A DNA stretch of 64,000 nucleotides. It comes from Tetmemena sp. SeJ-2015. Its lineage: Eukaryota > Ciliophora > Spirotrichea > Sporadotrichida > Oxytrichidae. The notes beneath the pieces are model-generated. The model searched no databases. It saw only the letters and a list, made by a program, of their open reading frames with translations, and was not told the DNA's origin. The stretch spans positions 1-64,000 of the forward strand of contig JAJKFJ010022766.1 in assembly GCA_027382625.1 (NCBI GenBank). Reading direction: 5' to 3'. Shown here one piece after another: positions 22,956 to 35,735 of this stretch (its first letter is position 1; every line of letters starts with the position of its first letter). Position numbers and translations under genes: made by a program.

Positions 22956-25900
22956 TGAGCATGACGGCCATTTAAGGAAACATAGAAGGAGGTAATTCCG
23001 TAACAGCGACAAAATAATTACCTTTAATTTATTAATGATTATACTTTTTGGAATATTTTCTTTTAAATTTCTATCTATTATAACTATCAGTGGTATCTTA
23101 ATTTATAGAGTAATATTTTAAGAATGGATAAATAGATGCAAGTAAAACTTTGCCTTGAATTTTGTGAAGATATTCGGACAGAAATTTGTTTCAATAACTG
23201 ACCTCAACATATAGAACTGCCTCAATTTTAAATTCAAATAACCACTTTATTTGATTGAGATCGATAACCATATAGTTATAATTTTATTAAACTAATAAAA
23301 AATCGTCTTTTATATTAAGTTCAGGTGCAACAAGTTGATACTAAATAATTTATTTGCTCCGTTCTATGTAGTTAATTCTTTGCTACTAAAAATAAATCTA
23401 AATTAAGAAATATTGATCCCAACTAAGTTATAAGTTTTAATATAATCATTTTCGCCATAGTCTCTATCTTAAAAAGTTTTTCTCTTATACTCAGATTCCA
23501 CCCACAAAATTATAATTGTCTAATATTATTCATAAAGTAAATGATTTTTAATGGCATAATAACTTCAAAATTCATAGATTTAATTATGCTTAATTAAATA
23601 AATGAGTTATTATAACTTTCTTATATTTTCTTTGCTATAGTAGATAGTATCCATCGTGCATTTTAGAATCTGTGAGAGAATTCAGAGACAAGACCTAGAC
23701 AGATAACTTCAATTTGATTATGAAGATGTGGTAGTATGTTGAGGGTAAGGACGAGCATTTAATAACCAACAAATTCTTTACCTTAATTAAAAACTGTGAC
23801 ACTTTAGAGCAAGTCAAAGAGAGCAGTAAAATATTCATTGAAAATATTGAGTTCAAATTTGAGGAGAGACAAATCTTTACTTAGAGCTAAATAACTTAGG
23901 GCCTTCAAAACCAACAAAATTTTGGGGCCTTTCCTCGACAGTAAAATTTATTGTGAATAAAGGTAAGATAAAAGAATGTTTATAGGGTAATTTTCGCTCC
24001 TTAATATGATAATTCAACGTATAGAGGTATATTTTAACATCAAAGGCTTCAAATTTTAATCCTTATTCAGTCAGCTAGAGGATTAGCTGCAAATAATAAA
24101 ATTTATATTTTAAGCTATTTTTTTGGCTACTATAAAATAAATTTAAAGCGCAATTTTAAAATATTGCACATATTTATTTCATGATTATGGGACGAATGCT
24201 GCGATTTTTAGCTGAACTTCTTTGGGCTTATAGTTGAAGCATGCTATGCATTGTAAAATATTGCAATATTTAAAAAAAATTTCACTTTAAGTTTATTTTG
24301 CAATAGCGAAAAATAGCTTATACGATAGATTTTATTATGTGCAGCCAGCTCTCTAGCTGAAGCCTTAGATGTTCGAATGCACCTCTATATGTGGAAGCAT
24401 CATATTTATGAGCTAAAATTACTCTATAATCATTCTTTTATCTCAGCTTTATTCGCTATAATTTTTACTGTCGAGGAAAGGCCCTCAAAATTTTTATCAA
24501 AACAGATAGCAATAATAATTAACTTAGCAGACGCCTCCTCCTCCTTAATCGACAATCCAACTGTCATTTATCCTTGAAGCGAGTGAAGTTGCTATTCAAA
24601 AATTAGGACAAATTTGATAAAGAGCATTTAATATACGTTATCATGAGAGATAAGAGGCTATTTGATATAAGAGAGAAGGTTGTAAGAGTGACTTAACTTA
24701 GCGGAAAAGTTCTTAAATATTATTTCCCTTCTCTTTGCTCCAAAAGATAAATAGAGGTTATTATACTTAGAAATTAATTAAAAAAAAGGATTATTAGTTA
24801 AAAAATAAAAGAGGATAGTTCAAATAAGAAAGCAATGACTCTCGAATCTGTAACTTCTTCTAAACCCTTTAAGAAAAATGAAGCGAGATGATACATTATT
24901 TAATCCAGAAAGCTTTTAAATAATTTATAGGATTAGCATGCTCTAAATAAAATTCGAATATTTTGTATATTAATGTAGCTCCTTAAGACTTTAGTCTGAG
25001 TTCTCTAAATATAAAAAACTTTCAACGGGTTGAAAGGTATGAAAATTATGTGAACATAAATACTCTTTCTACTTCTCATTTTATTGATTACATTTTAATT
25101 TTATTATGGAAGTGATACTTTAATATGCTCATAGCTATAATATGCTAAAATAAATTGAAAAAGGAAGATGCTTAGATACATCTTTTCTTAAAGAGTTGTT
25201 TGAGAAATCTGGGTTTATACAATGAGGAATTTGGATTTTAGCTTGATTAAGAAATTAAAGATAGCAATTAACACTCTGAGCTTAAAGAGCTAGATGTAGC
25301 TTAGCTGAGAAAAGTTTTAGGTTTAACTAATAAAAATTATTAGGAATGGAAAGCACTCTTTCAAAATAGTGAACCTATCTAAGTAAACTATCAGATTAAA
25401 TAAATCATATAACAAATTTGTATAGCCTTATTTAGTAATTATGACCTTGAATGAAATTGGGAATTTCATAAAGAGAGACTACTAGAAGGAAAATATGCTA
25501 TTTGAAAAGATTAAGATTCAGAATTTGGGGATGAACTCTAGTTTGCTTGAGCAAATAAAAGGATAGGAGCAAGGGTTTCTGGTTTTGGAGTCATTCCACT
25601 TGATAGATGTTCCCTCTTTGCTATCATAAAATGTCGAATTGGCTAAGTAATTAATTATATGTCTAATGCATGTTTGTAGGATATGGCTTAGGTGCATTTT
25701 CCATGCTTACTAATTTGATACTCAAAGCTTGTACAACCAACTTAACCTATATAATAATTTAAATTTACAAAAAAGATTTTATAACATGAATAAATTAAAT
25801 TTTAAAATTTATTTAAATCAATCATGAAAATCAAATATATAAATTCACAAAGTTAGTACTTCAGAAAATAAAGGGAAAGAATTAAATTTTAAAATTAGGT

Positions 25901-26713
25901 ACTTAATTAAGGAAGCAGATTATTTAATAATTTAGAAAAAAAGATATAAAGAACATTAAATAAAGAGTTAAAAGATATTATGTCTAAGAGCATAATCCAT
26001 AAACACTATGGTAGAGTTGGTAGCAAGGCAAAATCATATCAATAGATAGAGACATAGCATAGAGTGCCTTAAGGCTAATTTGGGTACAAAAGAAATGCCA
26101 TGTAAAATATAATATACTTCATTTAATTAAATATAAGTTAAAAGAGTTAGGGACTAAATTATAGAAGAACTCTTAAATCTTTTTTTTGGGGAAGAAATCA
26201 AGCTAATACTTTAGAAAGATGTAGGAAGCTTTTGAAATGGAAAATATGTTTGGATATTTATTTTCCTATTTAATTGTTCGTTCCATAATTTGCATTTTTA
26301 CTATAATAAATTCCTTGTTTTTATAGAAATTATTTATTATTTTTTTATGGTGACTATAGTTTTGAGTTTAGCTTGATTCAAACTCAGAAGTAATAGACAA
26401 TAGGCTCCTTATTTGGAGTTCAGAGAAATTTAAATTAATTTATTGAATTATTAAAATGACTAGGATTCTTTGAAAATAGCTACTCAAAATTTAGTAAAAA
26501 CGAGATCTACTTAATTAATTGTTAGAAAAGTCTAGTGGTTCAGCTTTTGATTGAGTCTGCTCATTGTTGTTTAATTCTATCTGAGAATGAAAAAGAGAAA
26601 AAATATAAAGATCTAATAGCAGAGATATGCTAAATCTTGCACATGATTTTAGTTGAAGAATCTGACATCATCCAGATGATTCAATATATATTTTATTCAC
26701 AAGCAGGTATTAT
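22956..26713 (+). CDS. hypothetical alpha-helical protein, discontinuous MDSs
   Basis: Candidate start ATG at 22956 (MSMTAIQGNIEGGNSVTATK). Stronger coding blocks follow on the same strand: ESVREFRDKTQT to KFFTLIKNCDTLEQVKE (23660-23940), LKELDVAQLRKVLGLTNK to QICIALFSNYDLE (25205-25440), a block to about 25750 with two competing frames, and KSLVVQLLIESAHCC to AEICQILHMILVEESDIIQM (26530-26713). TAA/TAG fall at Gln-like positions. The repeated amphipathic helices suggest an armadillo/HEAT-like fold, which is inference only. I have not proved that all blocks belong to one gene, and IES limits are unresolved. Confidence 0.4.
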
Positions 26714-27499
26714 AGTTCTATTCGATATTTATTTGTAGACTTATCATATTGACGTCCTGCCTATAATCAATATTTATTTTCACTTTTCTTTATTTTGAAT
26801 TAACTGAAGTTAACTATAGGATTTAATACTCTATTTATAAATATACATGCCATAGGTATAATTTGGAACTCCTATTTTAAAGAGATTAAAATATTTTGAA
26901 AGTTATGATCTGACTTACTTTTTGAGCTTTATAAATATTTCCTTTTTATCCTTTTAATTAAAATATCAAATATATCTTAAAGGGAAGAGAAAAACTTAAA
27001 GGTTCATTTCTGTAATACTTTATTCTTTCAGCCTTGATTTTTATATTCTCTCTCTTAATAGCTCTAGAGACAGTAACATAAATAAAATATTCTTAGATTA
27101 AATCAGTAAGACTCCATTCAAATAGTCTCCTCAAAATAATCTAACACAATTCAATTTAAGAAACTTTATAAAAACAAAACCATAATAAAAAGAAACTATA
27201 ATTTAAATAGTGAACCTTTAGTTAGGCCAAGTCAAACTCAGATTAAGAATTTAACAGTCTCTTCATTCAAATTTGAATTCCATATTTTAAATCAGAGTTT
27301 AATAAGATATCATATTCTTACTACATCTAGATGCAGATTACCATTATATTATGGTAGCATAATTAAAATGTTTCCAATTATGCATTTAAAATAATTAGAA
27401 GGATTCTTAAGATCATAAAGTCAAAAGAAATCTATAATATAAAGCAAATTACTATTCTTAAATATGTCTACACTTTAATATGGTTTAAATAATCGTGAA

Positions 27500-28130
27500 T
27501 TAAGTGGAGTCAGTTTAGTACATATTGAACTTCCTGCCCGACTTTATTTGCTTGGACTTTGACCACCTACTCCGACTATAATTTGCTACTGCTACAAAGA
27601 AAGACTACTACTATAGACTAGGATGAATTTAATAAATCTTTTTAAAAAATCAATAGATAATATATATAATTTTTTTGGCATTTAATGAACAAACTACTTC
27701 TCTTTGATTCTTTAAAATAATTTTTTAAAATTAAAAAACCAAAAAATTTTTGAAATATTGGAAAAATAAAAGACTTTTTTTAAATTAAAAGTTTTTTTAA
27801 AATTTGTTTTAAAATATTTTTTTTACTTAACAATCCCCGAGATAAAATTTTAATTAAAAGGGAAAAAATAAATTTTTTAAATTTTAAATAAGAAAAATAA
27901 AAAAAACCTAAACCCAGAAAATTTAAAGTTTTTTAGATTAAGACTCTCTACCAATAAATAGTTATAGAAACCCTGGAAAGTTACTTCACTTCTAGCCTTG
28001 TCGAAATAACAAAGGTCTTCCCCTTCTTAAAGGATTCCAACCTCAAATTTATTATGAACTCAATGCAGCTCTAACAAAAAGAAGCCAACATCAATTAAGC
28101 TTTTGACTAATTAAGAATTTGATTTTATTT
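27500..28130 (+). CDS. hypothetical coding fragments amid smeared AT-rich sequence
   Basis: Two blocks look coding: around 27535-27640 (FAWTLTTYSDYNLLLLQRK) and 27935-28130 (VIETLESYFTSSLVEITKV, then FPFLKDSNLKFIMNSMQ). They are separated by about 300 bp dominated by A/T homopolymers. The second block faintly resembles the start of a cyclic-nucleotide-binding domain (PFLKD), but no phosphate-binding cassette is visible, so no function is assigned. Confidence 0.3.
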
Positions 28131-28429
28131 ACATTTGATATAAATTTTTTTTCAAAAATTTGAAATAAAATTTAAAAAATCAATTTTATAGAAAATTTGA
28201 ATTTTTTTAACTTTTCTTTTAAAAAATTTCCCTATTTTAAATTGTTCTAAATTTTTGAACTTTTAAAACTTAGTTTTTATTTTACATATAATTTATACTG
28301 CAAAATAATTTTTTAATTTTATAAAAAAAATTTGAGATAAAATTAATATAAACTTATTGAGGAAATAATTTTTTGTGAATGCCAAATCCTTCCTGACTTA
28401 CTTATTATATTTTTACTTCATTTGTTGAT

Positions 28430-28870
28430 TATCAGTCATGAGAGTCATACAGCATATGCAGTAGCAGCGATGGTTTACAGTTTTACCATTAGCAGGAATA
28501 GGGTATAGACAGATAAACAGACTTATAAATATACAAAATAACTTAAATAAAAACTTTGGCTCTTATGCTTCGGACATACTTTTCCACAAAATCCTTTAGA
28601 ATCCTAATCTATTGAGCATATCTCACACGTATAGGAGCTGTTGTTCCTTTTTGCAGCTTTAAGTGCGTGCGTTCCCCTAAAACATAAATTTGCTCTTAAT
28701 CTCAAAAGCCTTTCCTCTGAGATTTGCTAAACAATGGCTCTAGAAGTTAGTGCCTTTTGCACTCTGCAACTTATATTTGCATATTCAGGATTATCTTAGA
28801 AAGGGCAGTTGTTCTTTAAATACTGCTACCTCCAATGGGCCAAAAAAAAAAATGCTGTCTATACAGCCCT
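28430..28870 (-). CDS. hypothetical coding fragment
   Basis: The minus strand is open with mixed composition (LQSAKGTNFQSHCLANLRGK, then FEIKSKFMFQGNARTQ), and after a TGA another open stretch has MLNRLGFQRILWKSMSEAQ. TAA/TAG read as Gln. I do not recognise it; both limits run into homopolymer-rich sequence. Confidence 0.3.
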
Positions 28871-28899
28871 AGCATTCTCTTTTTAGCAATTGTAAAAGG

Positions 28900-31740
28900 C
28901 CATGCAATTTTCTCTAATTTCAAAATGACAATGTCTCCAAAAATTCTTCCTTAAAAAAAATTTAAGTAATTATAAATTTTTATAAAAAAAAAATTTAAAT
29001 TTAATTAATTTTTTTTCTTTTGGGTTTATTAAAAACCCTTTTTTAAAAAACCCCTTTAATTTTCCCAAATCTATTTATTTTTAAAAAATTTTAAAATTTT
29101 TTAAAAAAAAATAAAAATTTTTAAATCAGATTAGAAAAAAAATCTTTAAAATTTTAGCTTGCATTTTAAATTTTCATTAATTTAAAACATAATTTTCCAT
29201 CTTTCAATAAATCCATTTTTTAAGTTTTAAAAGGGAATCTTTTTCTTTTTCAGAGGTATTTTTTAGTTGCTACATCACCGTTTTAAATTTAAAATAAAGA
29301 AATTTTCTAGTGAATTTTTCTATCTTTATTGAAAAGAGCATCTGAACTCAATTGTCGCTTTTGGGTTTTTCCGTAAATTTTGAATGAAAATTTTTTCTTT
29401 ATTAATTTAATTTTAAAACCTAGATTTTCTGGCATATAATTAAATTTATCAATAGAAATAAATTAAAAGCAGCTTCCTTTCTTTTAGGAATTAGAATGTT
29501 AATTTTTTTTTAAACTTTTTTGTTAAAATTTCAATAAAAATTAATCCTAAATTTTTAAAAATGATTTTAGTGAATTCCTTTTCCTAAATAAAGTTGATTT
29601 TTTTTATTAAAGTTTATTAGTTTTTTTAAATTTCTTAAACCCTGAAAAGGTAGACTTAGTTTAAAAAAAATTTTAAAAAAGAGTAAAATAAAAAATATTT
29701 TGGGTTTTAAAAATTTTTTTTTTAACTAAGTAATTAAAATTTATTTAAAAAAAAAAAACCCAAAAAGTGTGGTAATTTTTTTCATTTTTTGTTTATAAAA
29801 AATATGATAACTTAATTAAATTTGAAAAAATTTTTATTTTTGATAAATTAATTTGTATTTTATTAAAGAAAAAAAAAAATTAAAATTTTTTTAATTTTTT
29901 TATTTCAAGATATTCCCAATTTAATAAACTAAATTTATTGCTAATTTTAATCTTTAATTTTTGTTTGGGAACTTTCTTTTTTGGGGAAATTTAAATTTTA
30001 ATTAACTTTATTTTTAAATTTATCAAAAAATTCAAAACTTAAAAAAAAGAAAATTGCCCAATTAAGAAAACGCACCTAATTCTTCTTATTTCATTTTGCA
30101 AAAATAGTTTTTTGTTAAATTCTCTTTTTTTCTTTTATTTTTTTGCTCTTTTTTTTTTCTATTTATTTTAAAATAATTTTTGAGAGCTCGTTTTTTCAAA
30201 AAAACTATTTTAAAAATTTTTTCATTTTACTTTGAAAATTTTTATAAAACCCTCCCTTTTTTTATTTGTTTTAAAAATAACTTGATTCCCTTTTAAATTA
30301 TTATTTACCGACTACTCACTTCATCATTTTACACACCCAAAATTTTTTCATGATTTGGGCCTCAGCCCCCCCTCTACTTATATTCTCTAAAACTCTCTTC
30401 TTTATGGGTATCTGTAGATTTTTTTTTCCTTTTCCTCGATTTCTTCGGTGAATTTTTTAGAGGTTGATTTTTTTCTATCCATTTTTTTCTTTTTGTTTCT
30501 TTTTCACTTTTAAATCATGGCCCGGGCTCGATTAATAAGAATGGGAAAAAATTAAAAAACCATATTATTTAAAATTTCTAATTCCTTTAAAGCCTTACAC
30601 CCCAAAACCTTGCCTTCAGCGCATTTATTTTATCTTGGGTTCTTTTCATTTTTTTTCCAAAGTCAATACCTTAGGGGACTTTTTTTTTTAATCTTTAGTC
30701 ATTTTTAGTTTCTCTTCCCTCCCCTTTTTTTTATCTCATTCTCGCTCTTGCTAAGACGCTTTCGGCAGGGTAATTCTTTGGCTCCTATTCTTAAGGCCTT
30801 ATGCTACTCTTTCTAATCCTACGCAATAAAAAATATCAATATATCTTTTATTTTTTTAATTAAAATTTAAACTCAATAAAAACCCTTCTTTCAAAAACCT
30901 TTAATAAAATTAAATTTATAAGTCACATTACTTTTGAATAACGTTTAGAGAAATTTTATCTAAGAAGTTAGCCCCTTAACTTTTAATAAATCCTTAAATT
31001 TTAAAAATAACAAATTTTTTATTTTTTATTTAACAAAATTTCCTTTAAAATTATTTTTTTCAAGTCAAATAAAATTAAAGTACTTAAAAGAAAATTCATG
31101 ATTTTTATAAATCTGGGATTATAAGCCTTTCAATTGTTTTTAAGATAAATAAAAATTTAAATTTTAAAAATAGTATTCCATTAGTTATTTTCATATTAAA
31201 AACATTTTTAAAAATGATAATAATTTTTAAAGATAAAGAGATATTTCATATTTGAACATTTTTTTTTAAATAAAACCCTCAATTCTATTCAACAAAAAAT
31301 AAATTAATAAATTAATCATTTTTTTGTTTAATCCGTTACAGATTAAAGCTTAAATTGCGTTTCTCAGTCAATTCATTTTAGACCAGCTATTTATTTTTTA
31401 AATCCCACAGCTTCTTGAGCATTAAGTTTTTTATTTTTTTATTTTTAAATTTTTATCTTTTTGAAAGGACTTAATTTTTTTTAAACAGATAGTAAATGGC
31501 AATTAATATTTTATTTTAAAAAAATTTTTTAAAAACAAAATCTTTTTTACCTTCGTATGTTTAAAAGATAATTGAGTTACAAAAAATAATTCATAAAAAT
31601 TTAATTAGTTTTCGGGGGAACCCCTTGATTCAATTTTAAGTTTTTCTTTACTCATAAAGCCTTAGCTTCTAGCCAAATCGTCCAACTACTGATTAATTCC
31701 CAAATAATTACCCCTTTCAAATTTTATTTTGCCTTTTAAG
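28900..31740. other. homopolymer-rich, low-information tract
   Basis: Long stretches consist of runs such as TTTTTT, AAAAAA, CCCC and GGGG joined with little else, unlike the rest of the window. Similar texture appears at 27660-27950, 28130-28380, 48880-49160 and 55740-56340. It looks like low-quality long-read consensus rather than biological sequence. No gene is called in it. Confidence 0.6.
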
Positions 31741-31742
31741 CT

Positions 31743-32505
31743 TCAATTGTAAACTATATATTGATTTTAGGAAAATTCTAGTAAATTGGCTTACTCCTTG
31801 CTTGATATAATATTTTGAAACTCATTTTAATTGGCATCAGAAAATTAGTTTGGTTCGTTACGAATTGAAGGATGGTTTTATTCGGCATCGTTATCCTTAA
31901 AAATACTTTCTTCTTGGTATAAATTGTCTAGATAAGTAGGCTTTCGAGGGGAAACTGAGTCCAAATAACTATCTTTGTTATAATCGTTTTGATCCCCAGA
32001 GAACATGCCTTTTATCAAACTAGAAACGGCATTATAAGTGGATCTAGTCTAAGACTCTAACAATATTTCAGATTTATAAGTTAAGATTTACAATTGCTCA
32101 CTTCAGAATAAGCTGTCCCATTCCTTTGGTAATTTTAACTCATAATTTTAAGAATTATATTTCATCAATTTGTTCTAAATTCTAATTAAGATATGCTATT
32201 ATATAAGATTTTATAGGCGAAATTAACTATTCATTTTCAATAAATAAAGTATCTTTTGGAGATAAATTTATCATATAATTCATATTTATTTAGAAAATAA
32301 ATAGTAGGATAATTGTGTGAAAGAAATTTCTTTGCCAAATTAATTCATAAGTTTTAATGTTTTAATAAATGAATTTACTAAAGTAAATTTGAGAGTAGTC
32401 ATAAAAATTGCAAATATTTAATTAAGAAATTTTGCAGAGTAGAAATTAAGAATATGGTAAAATTCAAACTCGCATTTATCAAAACTTTTAGTCAGCCTTG
32501 TTCAT
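31743..32505 (-). CDS. hypothetical Ser/Asn-rich protein
   Basis: Candidate ATG at 32505 (MNKADQKF) followed by an AT-rich interruption. Coding blocks are YELKLPKEWDSLF (about 32130) and a long frame from ILLESQTRSTYNAVSSLIKG through MFSGDQNDYNKDSYLDSVSP (32060-31860) to LLEFSQNQYIVYN-TGA at 31743-31745. Polar, acidic and low-complexity, rich in Ser, Asn, Asp and Gln; likely disordered. It lies head-to-head with the kish gene, about 98 bp between ATGs. I do not recognise it, and the start is tentative. Confidence 0.5.
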
Positions 32506-32603
32506 TAAAATATTTACAATTAAACAAATTAATTATTAATAGAAACAGACAAATAATTACTAATAAGCTAATAAATTAACTTTCATTACATTTTTAAAGT
32601 TTA
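32506..32603. promoter_or_regulatory. putative bidirectional promoter interval
   Basis: A 98 bp AT-rich gap between two divergent candidate start codons (32505 minus, 32604 plus). The role is inferred from layout; no motif was recognised. Confidence 0.3.
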
Positions 32604-32909
32604 ATGACTAATATTTAAATAACGCTATTTTTATATATTATTTTGACATAAGTTATTTTTGAGTTCAACTTCTAGTCGTTTATGACGTTGGTTGTTTTGT
32701 TTATCTGCACATGTGCATACATCAGACAAATCTTTCCTCATTATATAAATCAGTGGTATCATGATGGTTTCAAAGGAATAGTTAGGAGAGCAGCAGTAAT
32801 AGGTATTTCCATTACTTGATTCTAATTGAATTCATTAGGTGATAGACTCAGTCCATACGTGTCAGCCAGTTGCTTATTTTTTGCAGTAGCAAACATCTTC
32901 CTCCGCTGA
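32604..32909 (+). CDS. kish: kish (TMEM167 family) small membrane protein
   Basis: Kish/TMEM167 proteins are about 70-residue membrane proteins implicated in constitutive secretion through the Golgi. Here the frame reads NFQSFMTLVVLFICTCAYIR in the first membrane segment, a short linker, then GDRLSPYVSASCLFF and a second membrane segment ending ANIFLR-TGA, collinear with the family's CTCAYIR and IGER-SPYV motifs. The ATG at 32604 needs an approximately 50 bp interruption removed (ATTT repeats at 32611 and about 32657) to give MTNIFEFNFQSF. A second insert, 32803-32838, separates the two halves. Confidence 0.85.
32803..32838 (+). other. insert in kish: intron or IES, 36 bp
   Basis: It starts GTATTT and ends ATTAG, fitting an intron, but TAGGT also occurs at both ends (32800-32804, 32836-32840), fitting an IES. 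Either removal gives AAVIGDRLSPYV. Confidence 0.7.
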
Positions 32910-33289
32910 GTTACTAAGCTATTTTCAATCTTCGTATTATTTTATAAACCTTTAAACTACTCTTTTGTTTCCTACTTTTGTTTTTTATTCTATAAAATTG
33001 TTAAAATTTAAACATTAATATTACGGATTTGTATTGTAATTAAAAAATGGATAAAAATATTTAAATTTTATTTTAGAAAAGTTTTAATAAATTAAATGCT
33101 TATTGAAACACTTAAAACCTCAAAAAAGCACATTTTTATGATATAAAAACTAATTTGATTAATTTATAATTCTATAATCTCTAATGTGAATACTTTCTAG
33201 GAAAGTAAATGTGCTAATCCTCTGAACCATCTTTGCTCTAATTTTATTGGTCTTTATTATTAATGACTAACTTTTTAAATCGATTAATT

Positions 33290-34145
33290 CTTGTTATTAG
33301 CTACTCTGTAATATTTTGAATGATCTTTTCAAAAACAGCTCCATCAAATCATTTAAGGATATTACAACTAGCCACAAGACGTGGGGAGGCCTCATTCTTT
33401 CCTTAAACCTTCCATCTCTAAAGCGTAGACTACTTGTGATTAGCTTAACGAGAAGCTAGACAAACCTTAGCTTTAAATCAGTAACTCTGGAGGGTTGGGC
33501 AATCTGCCCTGATAAAAGCAAGGTTGTAGTATATTAGAAATGATTGCAAAATTTTATTACCAAGAAGGAGGATGTTCGTAGTTAATGCTCTTTGTTCTTT
33601 TATTTAAAAGTCTCCTGCTTTGTGGTGTAGAAAGCATTACATATAGATAGTTGATCTCATTCTTTGTATCCTAGTTGTTTTATAATAAAAATCCGAACTA
33701 TTTTTTGATAGCATGATGACGCATTAAGGCATGATCAAGTTAATAAATATAAATGTAAATTATTTTCCTGGTCACATCTTGTAAGGTATAAATTATAAGA
33801 GAGTAGTTTATTCAACATTAATTTTTATTTACTTTGCTTTATTCTAAAAACTTGTGCTCGACAATAAAAAGTATTTAGGCATCCACCTCTGGAGTTATTT
33901 AGTTTATTTTTATCTAATTAAACAGCTTGTCAGACTGTACCTGCTTCAGCAGCCAAGGAATAAATTAGCACTGAAGATTTGAAGTGGTACGCCATGCATG
34001 CAGGTGCCTTTTCAGCTAAAAAGCCAAGTCAATTTAATTAAATGGTATAAAAGACTTTATTAATGAATAGTTCGGCATCTCTGAGATATTCAAAAAACTA
34101 AAAGAGGATGAAGAATATTTTTGGAGGATTGTAAGATAAAATCAT
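33290..34145 (+). CDS. hypothetical protein fragments
   Basis: Plus-strand blocks of coding composition: FKDITTSHKTWGGLILSLNL to KSVTLEGWAICPDKSKVVVY (33330-33542), FVVNALCSFIQKSPALWCRK (about 33570-33710), and PASAAKEQISTEDLKWYAMH then FINEQFGISEIFKKLKEDEE (33935-34140). The first block is also open on the minus strand, so its direction is less sure than that of the last. Unfamiliar protein, probably split by IESs. Confidence 0.4.
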
Positions 34146-34773
34146 TCTAAATTATCAAGAATAAATACTTTCATATTTTTCCATATTTATTTATCTTTTC
34201 TGTTGTAAGAGATATCTTTCATTCTTTTTCAATATTTTTTTTCCTAAACTTTTAAAATTTTAGAACTAAAATAAATCAATTGCGGAGTCTGGCTTTAAAT
34301 CTGTAAGCTATTACATTTTAGAGCACTCCAAAAGTTAAATCTCGAATTAAGTACAAGACTTTTCCTTTTTAAGATACTTAAATAAATTATGTTAGTGATC
34401 CTTGATTAAGAACTGATGGCACCCAGAGAAATAAGATAACATTCAAAAAGTTAACTTGAGACTAAATAATTTAATTACTTTAAAAGAATGAGACTATTAA
34501 ATGAGACAAATAATGCATTAAGCCTTCTATTTTAATTAGTTATAAATCATTTGTTAAAAGTTCTGTCTCTTCTTTTGAGTGTTTTCTTCCTACAATTTCG
34601 AATCCTTATAAATAATTTATGTTCTTTCTGCTGTTGCTTCCTTCTCTTCCACTATGCATCTACCAAGCTCTTGGGTAAGCTGCTCATCTCCTTCATTCAT
34701 TGCTGTCAGAATTATTATAAAACTTCGCGATAAGTATAAAAATGTATTTGATTCGCTCTGAAGAAATTTTTGA

Positions 34774-35686
34774 TATTATAAATTTAGAATTGATTTTTAA
34801 AATTATAAATAAAGTAATTTAATTCGTTGGGTGCGTTATATTCCCCCCGCCTGATTTTAATAATTTAAGATGTCTATTGAAGTATTAGAGTGTAACAGAA
34901 TGTGGTTTAATTTTAAAAGTCCTGACCACCTGACCACCGGTCAGATTGTAAGAAGTGAAAGAAAAGTTGGTCAGATTTACATCCATCTCCATTTATTAAA
35001 TTTCCATCATCACAACTGTAGTTCCAAAATCTTTTCCACCGCAATCTCTTGCCCTCTGCAGTCTGTCGCCCTCTCCTGCAAGCTAGATGTCTGTGCCCAA
35101 GGTGTGCCCCATGCTGAGCCGGGAGGTAACCCCCGGAGGGGGGTTCGAACCCCGCTGGTGACCGGAGGCGGTGTGTATGTGTGAGCCGGTGTCTACTGTG
35201 AGGGCCGTCAGATAGCTAGAGTAAAACAGTGTTAAGGATGGGCAGTGAGAGAGAGGGATACTACTGTGACTTCAGAGTAAAGGGTGGGAGTCACCAGCGG
35301 GGTTCGAACCCCCCTCCGGGGGGGTACCTCCCGGCTCAGCATGGGGCACACCTTGGGCACAGACATCTAGCTTGCAGGAGAGGGCGACAGACTGCAGAGG
35401 GCAAGAGATATGCGGAGATGGAAAAGATTTTGGAAGCTACAGTTGTGATGATGGAAATTTAATAAATGGAGATGGATGTAAATCTGACCAACTTTTCTTT
35501 CACTTCTTACAATCTGACCGGTGGTCAGGTGGTCAGGACTTTTAAAATTAAACCACATTCTGTTACACTCTAATACTTCAATAGACATCTCTAAATTATT
35601 AAAATCAGGCGGGGGGAATATAACGCACCCCAACGAATTAATTACTTTATTTATAATTTTAAAAATCAATTCTAAATTTATAATAT
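34774..35686. repeat. fold-back element (inverted repeat with GC-rich inner ends)
   Basis: Arms 34774-35162 and 35290-35686 are near-perfect reverse complements around a 127 bp loop. The outer arms are AT-rich; the inner arms are GC-rich with CCGGGAGGTAMCCCCCGGAG and GGGTTCGAACCCC. The two arms encode the same peptide on opposite strands, a consequence of the palindrome rather than evidence for a gene. No target duplication is evident. Confidence 0.9.
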
Positions 35687-35698
35687 AAGCAAGATAGG

Positions 35699-35701
<3 letters not shown>

Positions 35702-35733
<32 letters not shown>
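35702..35733. repeat. (AG)n microsatellite
   Basis: An uninterrupted AG run just outside the right end of the fold-back element. Confidence 0.95.

Positions 35734-35735
<2 letters not shown>

Noticed and set aside
35100..35340. tRNA gene at GGGTTCGAACCCC
   Set aside because: No A box, acceptor stem or anticodon arm can be drawn upstream; only the T-loop-like palindrome is present.
34870..35669. Matching 100-residue ORFs on both strands of the fold-back
   Set aside because: They are mirror images produced by the palindrome; the reading frame is not otherwise supported.
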